Source: Halobacteriovorax marinus
GTDB lineage: Bacteria; Bdellovibrionota; Bacteriovoracia; Bacteriovoracales; Bacteriovoracaceae
Length of the DNA stretch: 64,000 nt
Direction: 5' to 3'
Assembly: GCA_002163155.1 (NCBI GenBank)
Contig: MAAO01000010.1
Location: 1 to 64,000 of the forward strand
In this document: positions 6,998-15,442 of the stretch, piece after piece
Layout: every line of letters begins with the position of its first letter
Position numbering within the stretch: position 1 is the first letter of the stretch
Translations under genes and position numbers: made by a program
Notes under the pieces: model-generated
Seen by the model: only the letters and a program-made list of their open reading frames with translations
What the model was told of the DNA's origin: nothing
The model's database searches: none

Positions 6998-8539
6998 CTA
7001 TTCAACGCAATTACCAGACTCATCGGCAATACATTTATTAGAAATTCCAAGCGAAGACTTTATGAGTAAAGATTGAAGTTTACCTGAATCTCCCTGAGCT
7101 TGTTCAAGAAGGTAATGCCAATTTAAATTTCTATACCACAGACTTCCATTCGCAGAATAAAAGGCCTTAAGCTTAGGCAAGTTTAATTGCTTATAATCCA
7201 TGATCGCTCTTTTAGACTTCATTTGAGATTCACAGCTCTCAAACATTATAAATCCAATGGGAGATTCAACTTCAGAATTCTTAGTCAAATCAGTTAAGAC
7301 TTGAATAAGACTAGACGCTGAAGTACCAAATGAATTGAAAACTCCTAGGCTTGAATCATCTACCCCAAGAGCTCCATCAAAAGAGCCTATATGATCAGTA
7401 GCTCCAAGTTGTCCAAACTCAGTTCCAAGACGTATTCCACCGTCTCCTAACCTAATTCCACCATCACCAAGAGATCCCCTTTCATTTCCAAGACGAATTC
7501 CACCATCACCTAATAAATGGTTTCCTACTCCGTAGCTATCTAAGTTATCACAATCATCTTTACAGACAACTGCACCATCTTGATCAACCTGAACATTAAA
7601 CTTTTTCAAGTTCTCTTTCTTTGAAAATGGGCTTACGAGGAATCTATTTCTAGGAGCAACTCCTAGACCTGTACCAGTTTCTAGAATTCTCTCTATACTT
7701 CCATTCATAAGAAGCTCTTCGTGCTTCATGATTTTCTCTTGGCATTGATACTTACTATCTTCCTGCTTCTTAGTGAGACCAGTAAGTAATGAATACGGAG
7801 AACCATGGGATTTCATATGAATAAAGTGAGTAAAGCTGTGAGAAGGAAAAAGATGTTTCCTTGCTTCTTCAGTTAACTCAAAAAGGAAGTCAGGATGTGA
7901 TAATGGAAAATTATAGAATGGTTTTGCAACATCATATCCATACATCGTTTGAAAAAGAATTTCCTCTCCTTCTCTCTCAAAGATCCCTGGAGTTAAGAGC
8001 ATTCCTCTTCTAATCTCTAAAGACTTTGCTAAAAGCGTTGGCAGTTTAGCCACATTGAAGCGACCTTCGCTCAATTCTTCTATGTATTCATAACGATCAC
8101 TTCTTTGACCACAATATATGAAACTGTACGGATTATTGGTAACATTTCCACTACTGTCCTTAGTTTTAATACCAAGGTAGTGAGAGTTTAAGAAAGCAAC
8201 CCAATTCACATGGTCGCCAGAGCGACAGGCCTGTCTTAATTTCTTTATTTCATAATCAATAACACTAATCATATAGGGCTCAACGGGATCCACAGCATAG
8301 TAAATCAATGCCGGCATCTTTGAACTATTCTCAATAGATAGGTTAGTTTTAGGTTCAGGTCTTTGATCGTCTTCTTCAGAGTGAAGCTGACATTTATAGG
8401 GGTCGTTTAGTTGCCCTTGTACATATGGACTTATACAGAAATTCTTATGTTTCTTAGGAGCTTCATCTGGACTACAAATTCCACTACCAGCAAATGAGCT
8501 ATTAATTAGAATAAATATAAGTGAAACTATAAATTTCAT
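6998..8539 (-). CDS. Secreted clan-CD (clostripain/caspase-like) peptidase candidate
   Basis: This 513-residue protein has a signal peptide (cleavage about residue 17). After residue 75 comes a strand-helix-strand layout (ALIYYAVD ... VNWVAFLNS) like the start of C11 peptidases. A hydrophobic strand ending in HMKSHG near residue 245 and another ending in FIMFESC near residue 436 match the catalytic His-Gly and Cys strands of clan CD. Between them lies a ~190-residue insert with three GDGGIRLG repeats (about residues 343-375), much longer than the usual His-Cys spacing. The assignment rests on motifs read by eye. Its ATG overlaps the stop of the upstream sigma-54 activator gene (ATGA), so translation is probably coupled; it is the last gene of the kinase-activator operon. 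Confidence 0.55.
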   Translation of the reverse strand: MKFIVSLIFILINSSFAGSGICSPDEAPKKHKNFCISPYVQGQLNDPYKCQLHSEEDDQRPEPKTNLSIENSSKMPALIYYAVDPVEPYMISVIDYEIKKLRQACRSGDHVNWVAFLNSHYLGIKTKDSSGNVTNNPYSFIYCGQRSDRYEYIEELSEGRFNVAKLPTLLAKSLEIRRGMLLTPGIFEREGEEILFQTMYGYDVAKPFYNFPLSHPDFLFELTEEARKHLFPSHSFTHFIHMKSHGSPYSLLTGLTKKQEDSKYQCQEKIMKHEELLMNGSIERILETGTGLGVAPRNRFLVSPFSKKENLKKFNVQVDQDGAVVCKDDCDNLDSYGVGNHLLGDGGIRLGNERGSLGDGGIRLGDGGIRLGTEFGQLGATDHIGSFDGALGVDDSSLGVFNSFGTSASSLIQVLTDLTKNSEVESPIGFIMFESCESQMKSKRAIMDYKQLNLPKLKAFYSANGSLWYRNLNWHYLLEQAQGDSGKLQSLLIKSSLGISNKCIADESGNCVE

Positions 8540-9939
8540 GACTCTAGTCCTAGAATTCTCATTTTATTAAGAAGAGTTTTCCTATCTATTCCCAAGGTTC
8601 TTGCCATTGCAGCTTTAGAAGACTCTTCATTCAGAGCTTTAGTAAATAATGCCTTTTCGAGTACCTTTGTAGCGTCACTAAGAGTAGGAACTGGTTCGAC
8701 CAATATTTTGACATACCCATCGTTTGAAACTGCACTAGTTTGCGCCGTATCTTCAAGATCATCAAATGGATCCGCAAGGAAGTTGAAACGCTTTATTTCT
8801 TTATCAGTTATCTCACTGCCTCTTGTGGTAATCACGAGGTTCTCGATAACATTTTCCAACTCTCTAACATTACCAGGCCATGTATGCTCTAAGAGCATAT
8901 CCATTCCTCGAGTTGAGATTGCTTTTTGTGCCCTATTCTTTGAATGTTTCTTTACAAAGAAGTTTGCAAGCTCAGGTATATCAGAAACTCTTTCTCTCAA
9001 AGGAGGAATTCTAAGTACAATTTTATTCAATCTATAGAAGAGATCCTTTCTAAAAACCTTACCTTTCACCATTTCTACTAAATCTTCATTAGTTGCAGCA
9101 ATAACTCTAAAGTCTAGTTTCTTTGTGAAGCCAAGTCCAACAGGCTCAATTTCTCTTTCTTGCAAAACTCTTAGAAGTTTCGCTTGTAGATCAAGTGGTA
9201 GTGTCCCTATTTCATCTAAGAAAATATCGCCACCATGAGAAAGTTCAAACTTTCCAATTTGCTTCTTTACTGCACCAGTGAATGAACCTTTCTCGTGTCC
9301 AAACAAGACTGATTCAATTAATTCGTGAGGTATCGCTGAACAATTCAAAGTTATATAAGGTCTATTCTTATCATTTTCTTGTTGGTGCAGACTTCTTGCA
9401 ACCATCTCTTTACCAGTTCCTGATTCTCCGAGGATCAAAGTATCAATGGTAGAGTCCTGCAATTGTGCTATATCTTCCTTTAAATTCATCATGGGTTCGC
9501 TATTACCGACGATAATACTAGTAGAGGCCTTAGCAACTTGCTCTTCGAATCCTCTCGCCTTAGTGACCAATTCTTTTTGCTCTAGGCAACTATGAAAAGC
9601 ATTAGCGATATCATTGTCATCAAATGGCTTTTTTAAGAAATCAACGACACCAAGCCTGAAGGCCTTAATAGCATCTTGAATATAGGTAGTAGAACTAATG
9701 ACAACGATGGGAATAGAAGGATCATATTCTTTGATTTTTTCTACAATATAGTGACCCGTTATTTTTGGTAAATTTAAATCTACAAATACAGCATCCATAG
9801 GATGTTTCTTAATACGCTCCATGAAATCTTCCCCATCTTGAGAGTAATGGAGCTGACATTTTCTTCCAATAGCAATATTGAAAAATTCAAAAACGATATC
9901 ATCATCTTCTATGAGTAGAACATTTGGGGTCTTAGACAT
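8536..9939 (-). CDS. NtrC-family sigma-54-dependent response regulator
   Basis: This 467-residue protein has three domains. The receiver (about 1-120) has the acidic pair near residues 11-13, phosphoacceptor Asp54 (VDLNLP) and the conserved Lys in LKKPF. The AAA+ domain (about 145-370) has Walker A GESGTGKE, Walker B GGDIFLDEIG and the sigma-54 contact loop GSFTGA, a Ser variant of the usual GAFTGA. A Fis-type helix-turn-helix ends the protein (AAMARTLGIDRKTLLNKM). It would hydrolyse ATP to open RpoN promoters when phosphorylated, presumably by the hybrid kinase encoded 117 bp upstream. The closest candidate targets are the sigma-54 promoters of the 98-residue peptide genes, two of which flank this operon. 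Confidence 0.93.
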   Translation of the reverse strand: MSKTPNVLLIEDDDIVFEFFNIAIGRKCQLHYSQDGEDFMERIKKHPMDAVFVDLNLPKITGHYIVEKIKEYDPSIPIVVISSTTYIQDAIKAFRLGVVDFLKKPFDDNDIANAFHSCLEQKELVTKARGFEEQVAKASTSIIVGNSEPMMNLKEDIAQLQDSTIDTLILGESGTGKEMVARSLHQQENDKNRPYITLNCSAIPHELIESVLFGHEKGSFTGAVKKQIGKFELSHGGDIFLDEIGTLPLDLQAKLLRVLQEREIEPVGLGFTKKLDFRVIAATNEDLVEMVKGKVFRKDLFYRLNKIVLRIPPLRERVSDIPELANFFVKKHSKNRAQKAISTRGMDMLLEHTWPGNVRELENVIENLVITTRGSEITDKEIKRFNFLADPFDDLEDTAQTSAVSNDGYVKILVEPVPTLSDATKVLEKALFTKALNEESSKAAMARTLGIDRKTLLNKMRILGLES

Positions 9940-10041
9940 TATTATTAATCCTAATTATAAAGTTAATGTTATCTTTTACCTAAAATCAGCATACGAGGCC
10001 ATAAAAACAGTAAAGATTATAGAGGTGTCACTAAACTAACT

Positions 10042-10060
10042 ACCTGTAATTACTCACTAT
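10042..10060. repeat. 19-bp element shared with the Kazal gene control region
   Basis: ACCTGTAATTACTCACTAT here matches 18 of 19 bases of the element at 34125-34143, which lies just upstream of a consensus sigma-54 promoter. It contains the palindrome GTAATTAC and overlaps the end of the kinase gene, upstream of the activator gene. No other clear signal was seen in the 117-bp gap. Confidence 0.35.
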
Positions 10061-12882
10061 GGTAAATTTTCTTCAATAAAAGTAAAGAGAGTCTCTTCTT
10101 CAAGAGGAAGTTTCATAAAACTTACTTTGGAAAGATTCTCAAAAGTTCCTTTTAATTTAGAGTCAATATGATTAGACACTAGCGCCACAGGAAGGTCCGG
10201 ATAATCTTTCTTTAAGTTTAATAATAGATCTACCCCTAAAATTACTCCACCAGAATCTTCCATATGATTGTCTGAAACTATGAAGTCTGGTTCGGAGATA
10301 GTAACTTCTTTCAAAAGATCTTCACCCTTATCAAAAGTCCTAAGATTTATAAGATTTTGTGGATTAGATTTATTCCAATTTTCTATTAATGATTCAAAAT
10401 AGAAACGCATAATCTCTGAATCATCACAATAATAGAGTTTCTTCATATCAACTAAGTTATCATTCTCTGGTAAATCATTTTCAAGTAAACTTCTAAGCAA
10501 CAACTCAAACTTAAGAGGTTTTTCTAAGAAGGTGTATTCAAAAGAAAGATTTTTTAGAATTTCGTCAGATCTAGAGTGATTAGAAAGAATGAAAACCTTA
10601 GAATCAAGCTCAATATCATTTAAGAAGTCTAATCCAGACTTCTCTTCTGATAAATCGATATCTGAAATGATCACATCATAGGAGTTAGAGCTATAGGCAC
10701 TTATAGCGTCATTATAGCTTTTTACAATGTTTAAATTCAAAGTTGTTTCTAAGTTCAACTCTTGAACTTTGTCCTTTAGAAAATTTGAGTAAACCTCTTG
10801 ATCTTCTAAGACAAGAATACTCATACTAGCAAGAGAACTTGTATTAACGACGACTTCCTCATCAGCGACTAAGAAGTTTGGTAATTCTTCTATTTTATAA
10901 GATTCAAGTTCACTTGCCGCTAAAAGAGTTATTTCGAAACAAACCTCTTGAGTAGAGATAAGGTTATAGGCCTTAATATTACCTTTATGCCTTGTCACAA
11001 TTTTTTTAACACTAGCAAGGCCTAGACCTGTTCCTCTTGATTTTCCTGATGTGAAAAAAGGAGTGAAGAGACTATCAATCTTATCACTAGGAATTTGGGG
11101 ACCATTATTATTAATGATCTTTATTCTTACATACTTTTGATCATCAATAACAATGTCTTCACTAGTAAATCTAATTCGACCATGAGTAGAGCCTGCCATT
11201 ACAAGGATGGCCTCAAGAGCATTTGAGATTATATTTGAAAAGACTCTTTGGATTTCCCAGATATTAGCTAGAATCATGTACTTAGAATTTAAATTGTATT
11301 CAAGCGCGACTTTACTTTGATCAAATTGGTCATTATTTCTAAGAGAAACTAGAGTTTGCAGTAAAACGTCATGTAGTTGATGAGTCTCAAGACTTCCCTC
11401 TCCTTCACGTGTAAAATCTAATATCTGATCAACCATCGTATTCACTTGGATAACAGAACTTTCAACTTCCCTCTTTGCTTTCTTCAATAAAACCTTATCT
11501 TGAGCAAATTTATGAAAACTATTTAAAATACTACTCATTTGAGAGAATGGCTTTCTTATATCATGGGCAAGATGAGCAGCTGTCTGACCAATCGCTGCAT
11601 CTCTTGCTTTTTCTTCTAACTCCACAATTTGCCTAACTATCGTCCTCTCATCCTTGGCCATACCGAGAACTGCTAAAGTAGCAATGTAAAGACAAATAAT
11701 AAGATCCAAGAGATTTAGATAGAATAAATTTCCTGCAAGAGATAAAAAAATATGAAGAATTAAGAAGTATATTAAGAAGACTTTATGTCCACCATTGATT
11801 CTCTTGTCCTGAAAACCTTGAAGTAAAGGTATTAAGACGCACAAGAAATAGAAAATATTAATTGAATCAAATATCAACTTTATAGTCACAAAAGTAACTT
11901 CATAATAGAAAAGAATTGAAACGATTGTTCCAGCAATTAGAGAAAAGATAGAAACAAAACGGTAAACATAAAAATATTTTTTAATTCTAAATGAATCTAA
12001 GAGATAGAAGAGAATAGAAGAACTTGCGATAAGTCTTGCCATTATTATAAACCACAACCTAAACGGAATGGATAACACTTCTCCAAGTATTTCACTTTTC
12101 ATCATTTGAATAACTAACATCGAAAAAGAAAAAACTAATACGTTCACATAGTTTTGTCTCTTATTAGTAAATACATAAATCATGGAGAATAAAACAAAGA
12201 GAGTACCAATAGTCAGAGTCCAAAGCAGATGATTCGAAACGCTTACTCTTTCGCTGTGTTTTGTTAGAGAAGCAATTTCAGTATTTGGACCTACAAGCAT
12301 CTTCATAAAACTAAAAATACCATTATCACCTGGTTTAACTATACCCTCGACACCAATGAACACTTCTTCGTTACTGATATATTCTTTAGGAATTGAGATA
12401 TAGACAAATCCGGCCTTTGAACTTCTTCCATCTAAACTTTGAACAAGAACATCATTTATATATATTTTAAATTTACTTAAACTAATACTTAATGGCGAGA
12501 AGACGATAGATTCTTTGGAGTCTAAAAGTTCCTTAGGAATTTTTAACCTCATTCTATAATAGAGTTTATCATCTTTTGAAAACTGAACTGATCGATCAGA
12601 TCGAAAATTGAACTTAGGCAAAGTAACACTCTTCCAGGCATTGTCTAAATGATCACTTAACAACCAACATGGAGTAATTCCACACATTGGAGAAACACCG
12701 AAGTGAATTTTTGTACTAAGCAGGTTTTTATCGACAACGTAAACTAAAGGGTGCTTTGTTACTCTTGAATCAGTGGTAGAGACAAAGTCAATCCCCTTAA
12801 TAAAAGCACCTAAACTTAACAGGCTCAAGAGAGAAACTAAGATTATTGCGGTTTTATTCAAAACATATCCTTTTATTTGCAT
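10057..12882 (-). CDS. Hybrid histidine kinase with 7TM sensor and two receiver domains
   Basis: I start this at the ATG at 12882 (941 residues); the frame extends to a TTG at 12942, but that would overlap the divergent gene. The order is one N-terminal membrane helix, an extracytoplasmic beta-rich sensor (about 30-210), a seven-helix membrane block (about 215-400) of the 7TMR-DISM kind, HisKA with phosphoacceptor His about residue 440 (AHDIRKPF), HATPase with GTGLGLASV, and two receivers (about 690-800 and 814-941). It probably phosphorylates the NtrC-type regulator encoded next in the operon. The H-box resembles that of the 82-residue divergent protein (SHDIKKPI), suggesting heterodimers. 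Confidence 0.88.
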   Translation of the reverse strand: MQIKGYVLNKTAIILVSLLSLLSLGAFIKGIDFVSTTDSRVTKHPLVYVVDKNLLSTKIHFGVSPMCGITPCWLLSDHLDNAWKSVTLPKFNFRSDRSVQFSKDDKLYYRMRLKIPKELLDSKESIVFSPLSISLSKFKIYINDVLVQSLDGRSSKAGFVYISIPKEYISNEEVFIGVEGIVKPGDNGIFSFMKMLVGPNTEIASLTKHSERVSVSNHLLWTLTIGTLFVLFSMIYVFTNKRQNYVNVLVFSFSMLVIQMMKSEILGEVLSIPFRLWFIIMARLIASSSILFYLLDSFRIKKYFYVYRFVSIFSLIAGTIVSILFYYEVTFVTIKLIFDSINIFYFLCVLIPLLQGFQDKRINGGHKVFLIYFLILHIFLSLAGNLFYLNLLDLIICLYIATLAVLGMAKDERTIVRQIVELEEKARDAAIGQTAAHLAHDIRKPFSQMSSILNSFHKFAQDKVLLKKAKREVESSVIQVNTMVDQILDFTREGEGSLETHQLHDVLLQTLVSLRNNDQFDQSKVALEYNLNSKYMILANIWEIQRVFSNIISNALEAILVMAGSTHGRIRFTSEDIVIDDQKYVRIKIINNNGPQIPSDKIDSLFTPFFTSGKSRGTGLGLASVKKIVTRHKGNIKAYNLISTQEVCFEITLLAASELESYKIEELPNFLVADEEVVVNTSSLASMSILVLEDQEVYSNFLKDKVQELNLETTLNLNIVKSYNDAISAYSSNSYDVIISDIDLSEEKSGLDFLNDIELDSKVFILSNHSRSDEILKNLSFEYTFLEKPLKFELLLRSLLENDLPENDNLVDMKKLYYCDDSEIMRFYFESLIENWNKSNPQNLINLRTFDKGEDLLKEVTISEPDFIVSDNHMEDSGGVILGVDLLLNLKKDYPDLPVALVSNHIDSKLKGTFENLSKVSFMKLPLEEETLFTFIEENLP

Positions 12883-12904
12883 ATTAAAAAAAGAGCGATA
12901 CAAT
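12877..12904 (+). promoter_or_regulatory. Promoter for the DHp-only gene, overlapping the kinase start codon
   Basis: TTGCAT (12877-12882) and TACAAT (12899-12904) are spaced by 16 bp. The -35 hexamer is the complement of the kinase's first two codons (ATG CAA). The predicted start near 12911 leaves room for the GAGGG ribosome site at 12924. Confidence 0.45.
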
Positions 12905-12911
12905 TCTTCAA

Positions 12912-12939
12912 CATATAATGTGCGAGGGAAAAAATGCAA
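12912..12939 (-). promoter_or_regulatory. Promoter for the hybrid kinase operon, overlapping the DHp gene start codon
   Basis: On the minus strand TTGCAT (12939-12934) and TATATG (12917-12912) are spaced by 16 bp. The -35 is the complement of the first two codons of the divergent gene. The two promoters are therefore interlocked. Confidence 0.4.
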
Positions 12940-13182
12940 CAAAGTGAAGAACTTGATAAGATCTTATCTCTAATATCCCATGATATAAAGAAACCAATTA
13001 ATAATTTGTCGATGTTTTTGAAAATCTTGCCTATGAAAAAAGATGATGAAGCCTTTGTCAGTAAATCTCTTACTTCAATTGAAAATGACGCGAACTCTGT
13101 GGTTGAATATATTGATAAAATTAGACATTTTTTAAATAAGGAAGGAAGACTTCCGACAGACTCTGAAGAACTATTGAAGTAG
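12934..13182 (+). CDS. Stand-alone histidine-kinase dimerisation (DHp/HisKA-like) protein
   Basis: This 82-residue protein consists almost entirely of one HisKA-like helical hairpin. Helix 1 carries His16 in LISHDIKKPINNLSMFL, an H-box-like motif; a second helix follows (SLTSIENDANSVVEYIDKI); then a short tail. There is no ATPase domain and no membrane segment. GAGGG sits five bases before the ATG. It is transcribed divergently from the hybrid kinase with only 51 bp between start codons. A DHp domain without an ATPase could form mixed dimers with the kinase, accept phosphate or act as an inhibitor. It is not a kinase fragment left by decay as far as I can see, because start, ribosome site and terminator are all intact. 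Confidence 0.7.
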   Translation: MQQSEELDKILSLISHDIKKPINNLSMFLKILPMKKDDEAFVSKSLTSIENDANSVVEYIDKIRHFLNKEGRLPTDSEELLK

Positions 13183-13185
13183 TAA

Positions 13186-13212
13186 AAAGGGGCGACTAAG
13201 GGCCACCCCTTT
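13186..13212 (+). terminator. Terminator after the DHp gene
   Basis: AAAGGGG (13186-13192) pairs with CCCCTTT (13206-13212). It lies between convergent genes and the arms make it usable in both directions. Confidence 0.55.
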
Positions 13213-13272
13213 AAACTAACTCGGCCGAAGACTACGGAAATAATCACCCGACCAATACTTTATTTTAATTTT

Positions 13273-13569
13273 TTATAGTCTGTAACAAGAGAACACTCTA
13301 CAGCTGTATGGTTCGTAAGAGTAATTTCTACAGAAGTTAACTGCCATTCTAGCGGCCTGTGCACGTGATCTGGCTTGTCCAACTCCACCAGCACCATCCA
13401 TTGCTTGCGCTTCACATTCCCATCCGCCGTAGAACTTATTACCAGTCTTTAACATCTGCTCTAGTGTTTCAACATTCTCCATTGAAATTTCGATTTTCTT
13501 ACCTTCAATTTGTGCACCTAAAGTTGAAAAAGTTGCTGCAAGTGCGATTAGTGTCATTAGTTTTTTCAT
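13273..13569 (-). CDS. Small secreted cysteine-containing peptide, copy 2 of 4
   Basis: The 98-residue product differs from copy 1 at a single position (Ala for Thr at residue 11) and keeps all four cysteines (52, 80, 90, 95), the signal peptide and the acidic segment. The leader, ribosome site (CGGAG), sigma-54 promoter and upstream palindrome also match copy 1 closely. With copy 1 it brackets the kinase-activator operon, so one duplication may have moved the unit to the other side in inverted orientation. Confidence 0.8.
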   Translation of the reverse strand: MKKLMTLIALAATFSTLGAQIEGKKIEISMENVETLEQMLKTGNKFYGGWECEAQAMDGAGGVGQARSRAQAARMAVNFCRNYSYEPYSCRVFSCYRL

Positions 13570-13627
13570 TGTGTTTCTCCGTTATCTTTATGATTCGTTA
13601 GTGAATCTTTGTTAGTTACTTTTATAT

Positions 13628-13646
13628 AAAGCACGAACGGGGCCAA
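13628..13646 (-). promoter_or_regulatory. Sigma-54 (-24/-12) promoter, peptide copy 2
   Basis: Read on the minus strand this is TTGGCCCCGTTCGTGCTTT, identical to copy 1, with GG-N10-GC. Confidence 0.65.
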
Positions 13647-13696
13647 AACTGGTACGGAGTAAAAACGGTAAGTTTGCGTTGCAACAATGAGATAGT

Positions 13697-13731
13697 GAGG
13701 AGGAATACCTCCTCGTATAGAGGACAACCTC
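13697..13731. promoter_or_regulatory. Tandem palindromes, candidate activator sites (copy 2)
   Basis: GAGGAGGAATACCTCCTC (13697-13714) is palindromic apart from its centre and starts 50 bp upstream of the promoter. A second GAGG-acaa-CCTC (13720-13731) is centred 20 bp further on, so both would lie on one DNA face, as expected for two activator dimers. Confidence 0.5.
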
Positions 13732-13814
13732 CCAGTTCTTGATTTGTAAAAAATTCAAATAATAATATTTAAACTATTTGAAGAAGTAATTTTCCTTACC
13801 ATTTCTATAACTTA

Positions 13815-13843
13815 TTGACTCATTTAAAATCGGCATATATCAA
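13815..13843 (+). promoter_or_regulatory. Sigma-70-type promoter for the gene at 13890
   Basis: TTGACT (13815-13820) and TATCAA (13838-13843) are 17 bp apart. The leader would be about 40 bases and carry CGGAG. Confidence 0.45.
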
Positions 13844-13889
13844 AGTAAAAAAAATATAAATCAATTTTAATTACAGAACCGGAGAATTC

Positions 13890-14813
13890 ATGAAAAGAAT
13901 TGTATTACTTTTAACCGTTTTAATGTCTATCTCGACAATGGCCACTTCAAACTTCTTAGGACTTTCTGGAAAAAATTGTTCTATCGTAGAAGATAACTTC
14001 GAAATTACTGGTGACGATATCTCTGGAGATAATATTGAACTTCATTTTGGTAACGATTCTATAATATCTTGTGGAAACTCTAGTTTTAAAATTTACGATG
14101 TTCTAACTGTAAAGTCAGATGCAGAAAGATTAGCAAACATCACAGGAGATAAAGCTGGACTTGATCTTTTTGGAATAAGAACTTACAAATTAAAACAAAA
14201 GTTTCCTAGCCTTAAATTAGTAGCAGATGAATTCTATGAAGTTACCTACAGTAATGTAAGATTAACGTTTTTCATTGAAAACGGTAGAGTAGATTCAATA
14301 GGATCTGATTGGTCTAAAAAGTACACGTATGATGATAATCAAAGACGTGCAGACGACAATCAAAGACGTTTAGACGAAAGAAGAAGAGCAGAAGCCGAAA
14401 GTATGAGATTTGAAATTGCAAAAAAAATGACCTCTTTATTTAGTGAAGATATTGACCATATCGGTAGCAAATCAGTATACAGTGCGTCGTTAAATTCTAG
14501 AAGCGATAAAAATTGCAACTTAAAGTTCAGATTTAATATCGATCCAACAAGATATGGAAATGATTCATATGTTGACTTAACTTTAAATTTTAGAAAAGGA
14601 ATTACTTGGAATAAAGTTACTATGTTTGACCAGATCGAATTTTTAATTAAACCCGAAAGAGGAGTGCGATATTCACATCCCAACGGACAAACTGTAGGAA
14701 TAGGATCTCCAGATTTAAGTTTTAAAGATTTTGATTCTAGTAGTAAAGGATACGCAGCTCTAAGAAAGCACTTAGACGAAATGAATAAAAGTTGTTACAA
14801 AACAAACTATTAA
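13890..14813 (+). CDS. Secreted protein sharing a domain with the ankyrin protein
   Basis: This 307-residue protein has a signal peptide (cleavage about residue 19). Residues about 20-130 form a domain that recurs at the C-terminus of the ankyrin protein at 2967-5135. Shared features are NFLGL, a Cys-x-I-x-E-(D/N)-NFEIT segment, FGN-x-S, a second Cys, (S)DA-x-x-L, GL-x-LF-x-x-R-x-YKLK and FPSL. A charged Arg/Asp/Gln stretch (about 150-175) then leads to a C-terminal domain with two cysteines. I do not recognise either domain. The ribosome site CCGGAG and promoter at 13815 support the start, and a strong terminator follows. Confidence 0.75.
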   Translation: MKRIVLLLTVLMSISTMATSNFLGLSGKNCSIVEDNFEITGDDISGDNIELHFGNDSIISCGNSSFKIYDVLTVKSDAERLANITGDKAGLDLFGIRTYKLKQKFPSLKLVADEFYEVTYSNVRLTFFIENGRVDSIGSDWSKKYTYDDNQRRADDNQRRLDERRRAEAESMRFEIAKKMTSLFSEDIDHIGSKSVYSASLNSRSDKNCNLKFRFNIDPTRYGNDSYVDLTLNFRKGITWNKVTMFDQIEFLIKPERGVRYSHPNGQTVGIGSPDLSFKDFDSSSKGYAALRKHLDEMNKSCYKTNY

Positions 14814-14826
14814 TTCTTTATAAAAA

Positions 14827-14857
14827 GGATTAAGGGTGCATTTTTCACCCTTAATCC
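14827..14857 (+). terminator. Rho-independent terminator
   Basis: GGATTAAGGGTG (14827-14838) pairs perfectly with CACCCTTAATCC (14846-14857), followed by TGTTTTTG. Confidence 0.85.
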
Positions 14858-15004
14858 TGTTTTTGTTCTAAGTAAAAAACTAATTCTAAATTTATGTTCA
14901 AATGCTTAAATCAAGATTTCTTGACTCTAGCTAAATACAATTGACTTGCCTTTATACAATAGCTAATTTGCAAAATCATAACCCATTAACCCATAGGAGT
15001 TTCA

Positions 15005-15442
15005 ATGAAAACATTACTTATACTTTTAACAATTGCCTCTTTTAATACTTTTGCTGATGATTGCGCTGGAAGCTTTAGTGCAGGAGAAAAACATAACAGA
15101 AAAGCTGTTAACTACTCTAACAGAGCAAACGATTCATTTGAGTTATCAAAAGATGAAGCAAACAGCTCTTACCCGGATGACGAAATTATTTGTGATGCCT
15201 TAAAAGAGACAGTTCTTTTGTCGTCTATGAGTACTAACCAATACAAAAGTGCTTACAAGTCTTTTCGTAATGTAACAATCTTTTGTGAAGACTCAAGCTA
15301 TCGATCGCAAGCAAGACCTCAAGAGAGATTGAATAAGAAAGGTTTTATTAATCAAAAATATTTCACAAGAGATGTTTGCTCTACACTATCTAATAAGTGT
15401 GACTACGAATGTCCAAGAGCATATACTCATATATATCTATAA
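15005..15442 (+). CDS. Secreted cysteine-containing protein, unknown function
   Basis: This 145-residue protein has a signal peptide (cleavage after FA, about residue 17). The mature part is Ser/Asn-rich and holds six cysteines: one near the N-terminus, two in the middle and a C-terminal cluster ending NKCDYECPR. It contains no known motif. TAGGAG lies six bases before the ATG. TTGACT (14941-14946) with TAATTT (14964-14969) is a possible promoter at 17-bp spacing. It precedes the first large leucine-rich gene on the same strand, 118 bp apart, so separate transcription is likely. Confidence 0.7.
   Translation: MKTLLILLTIASFNTFADDCAGSFSAGEKHNRKAVNYSNRANDSFELSKDEANSSYPDDEIICDALKETVLLSSMSTNQYKSAYKSFRNVTIFCEDSSYRSQARPQERLNKKGFINQKYFTRDVCSTLSNKCDYECPRAYTHIYL

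Noticed and set aside
9940-10041. A sigma-54 promoter for the activator gene (TGGCCTCGTATGCTG on the minus strand)
   Set aside because: GG and GC are separated by eight bases, not ten, so the invariant geometry fails.
12873-13247. 124-codon minus-strand frame opposite the DHp-only gene
   Set aside because: It is antisense to a gene with a recognisable domain and ribosome site, and it would run into the kinase start region.
13359-13601. 80-codon frame opposite peptide copy 2 (a similar one lies opposite copy 4)
   Set aside because: It arises from the reverse of the conserved peptide gene; it is not kept in all copies and has no leader.
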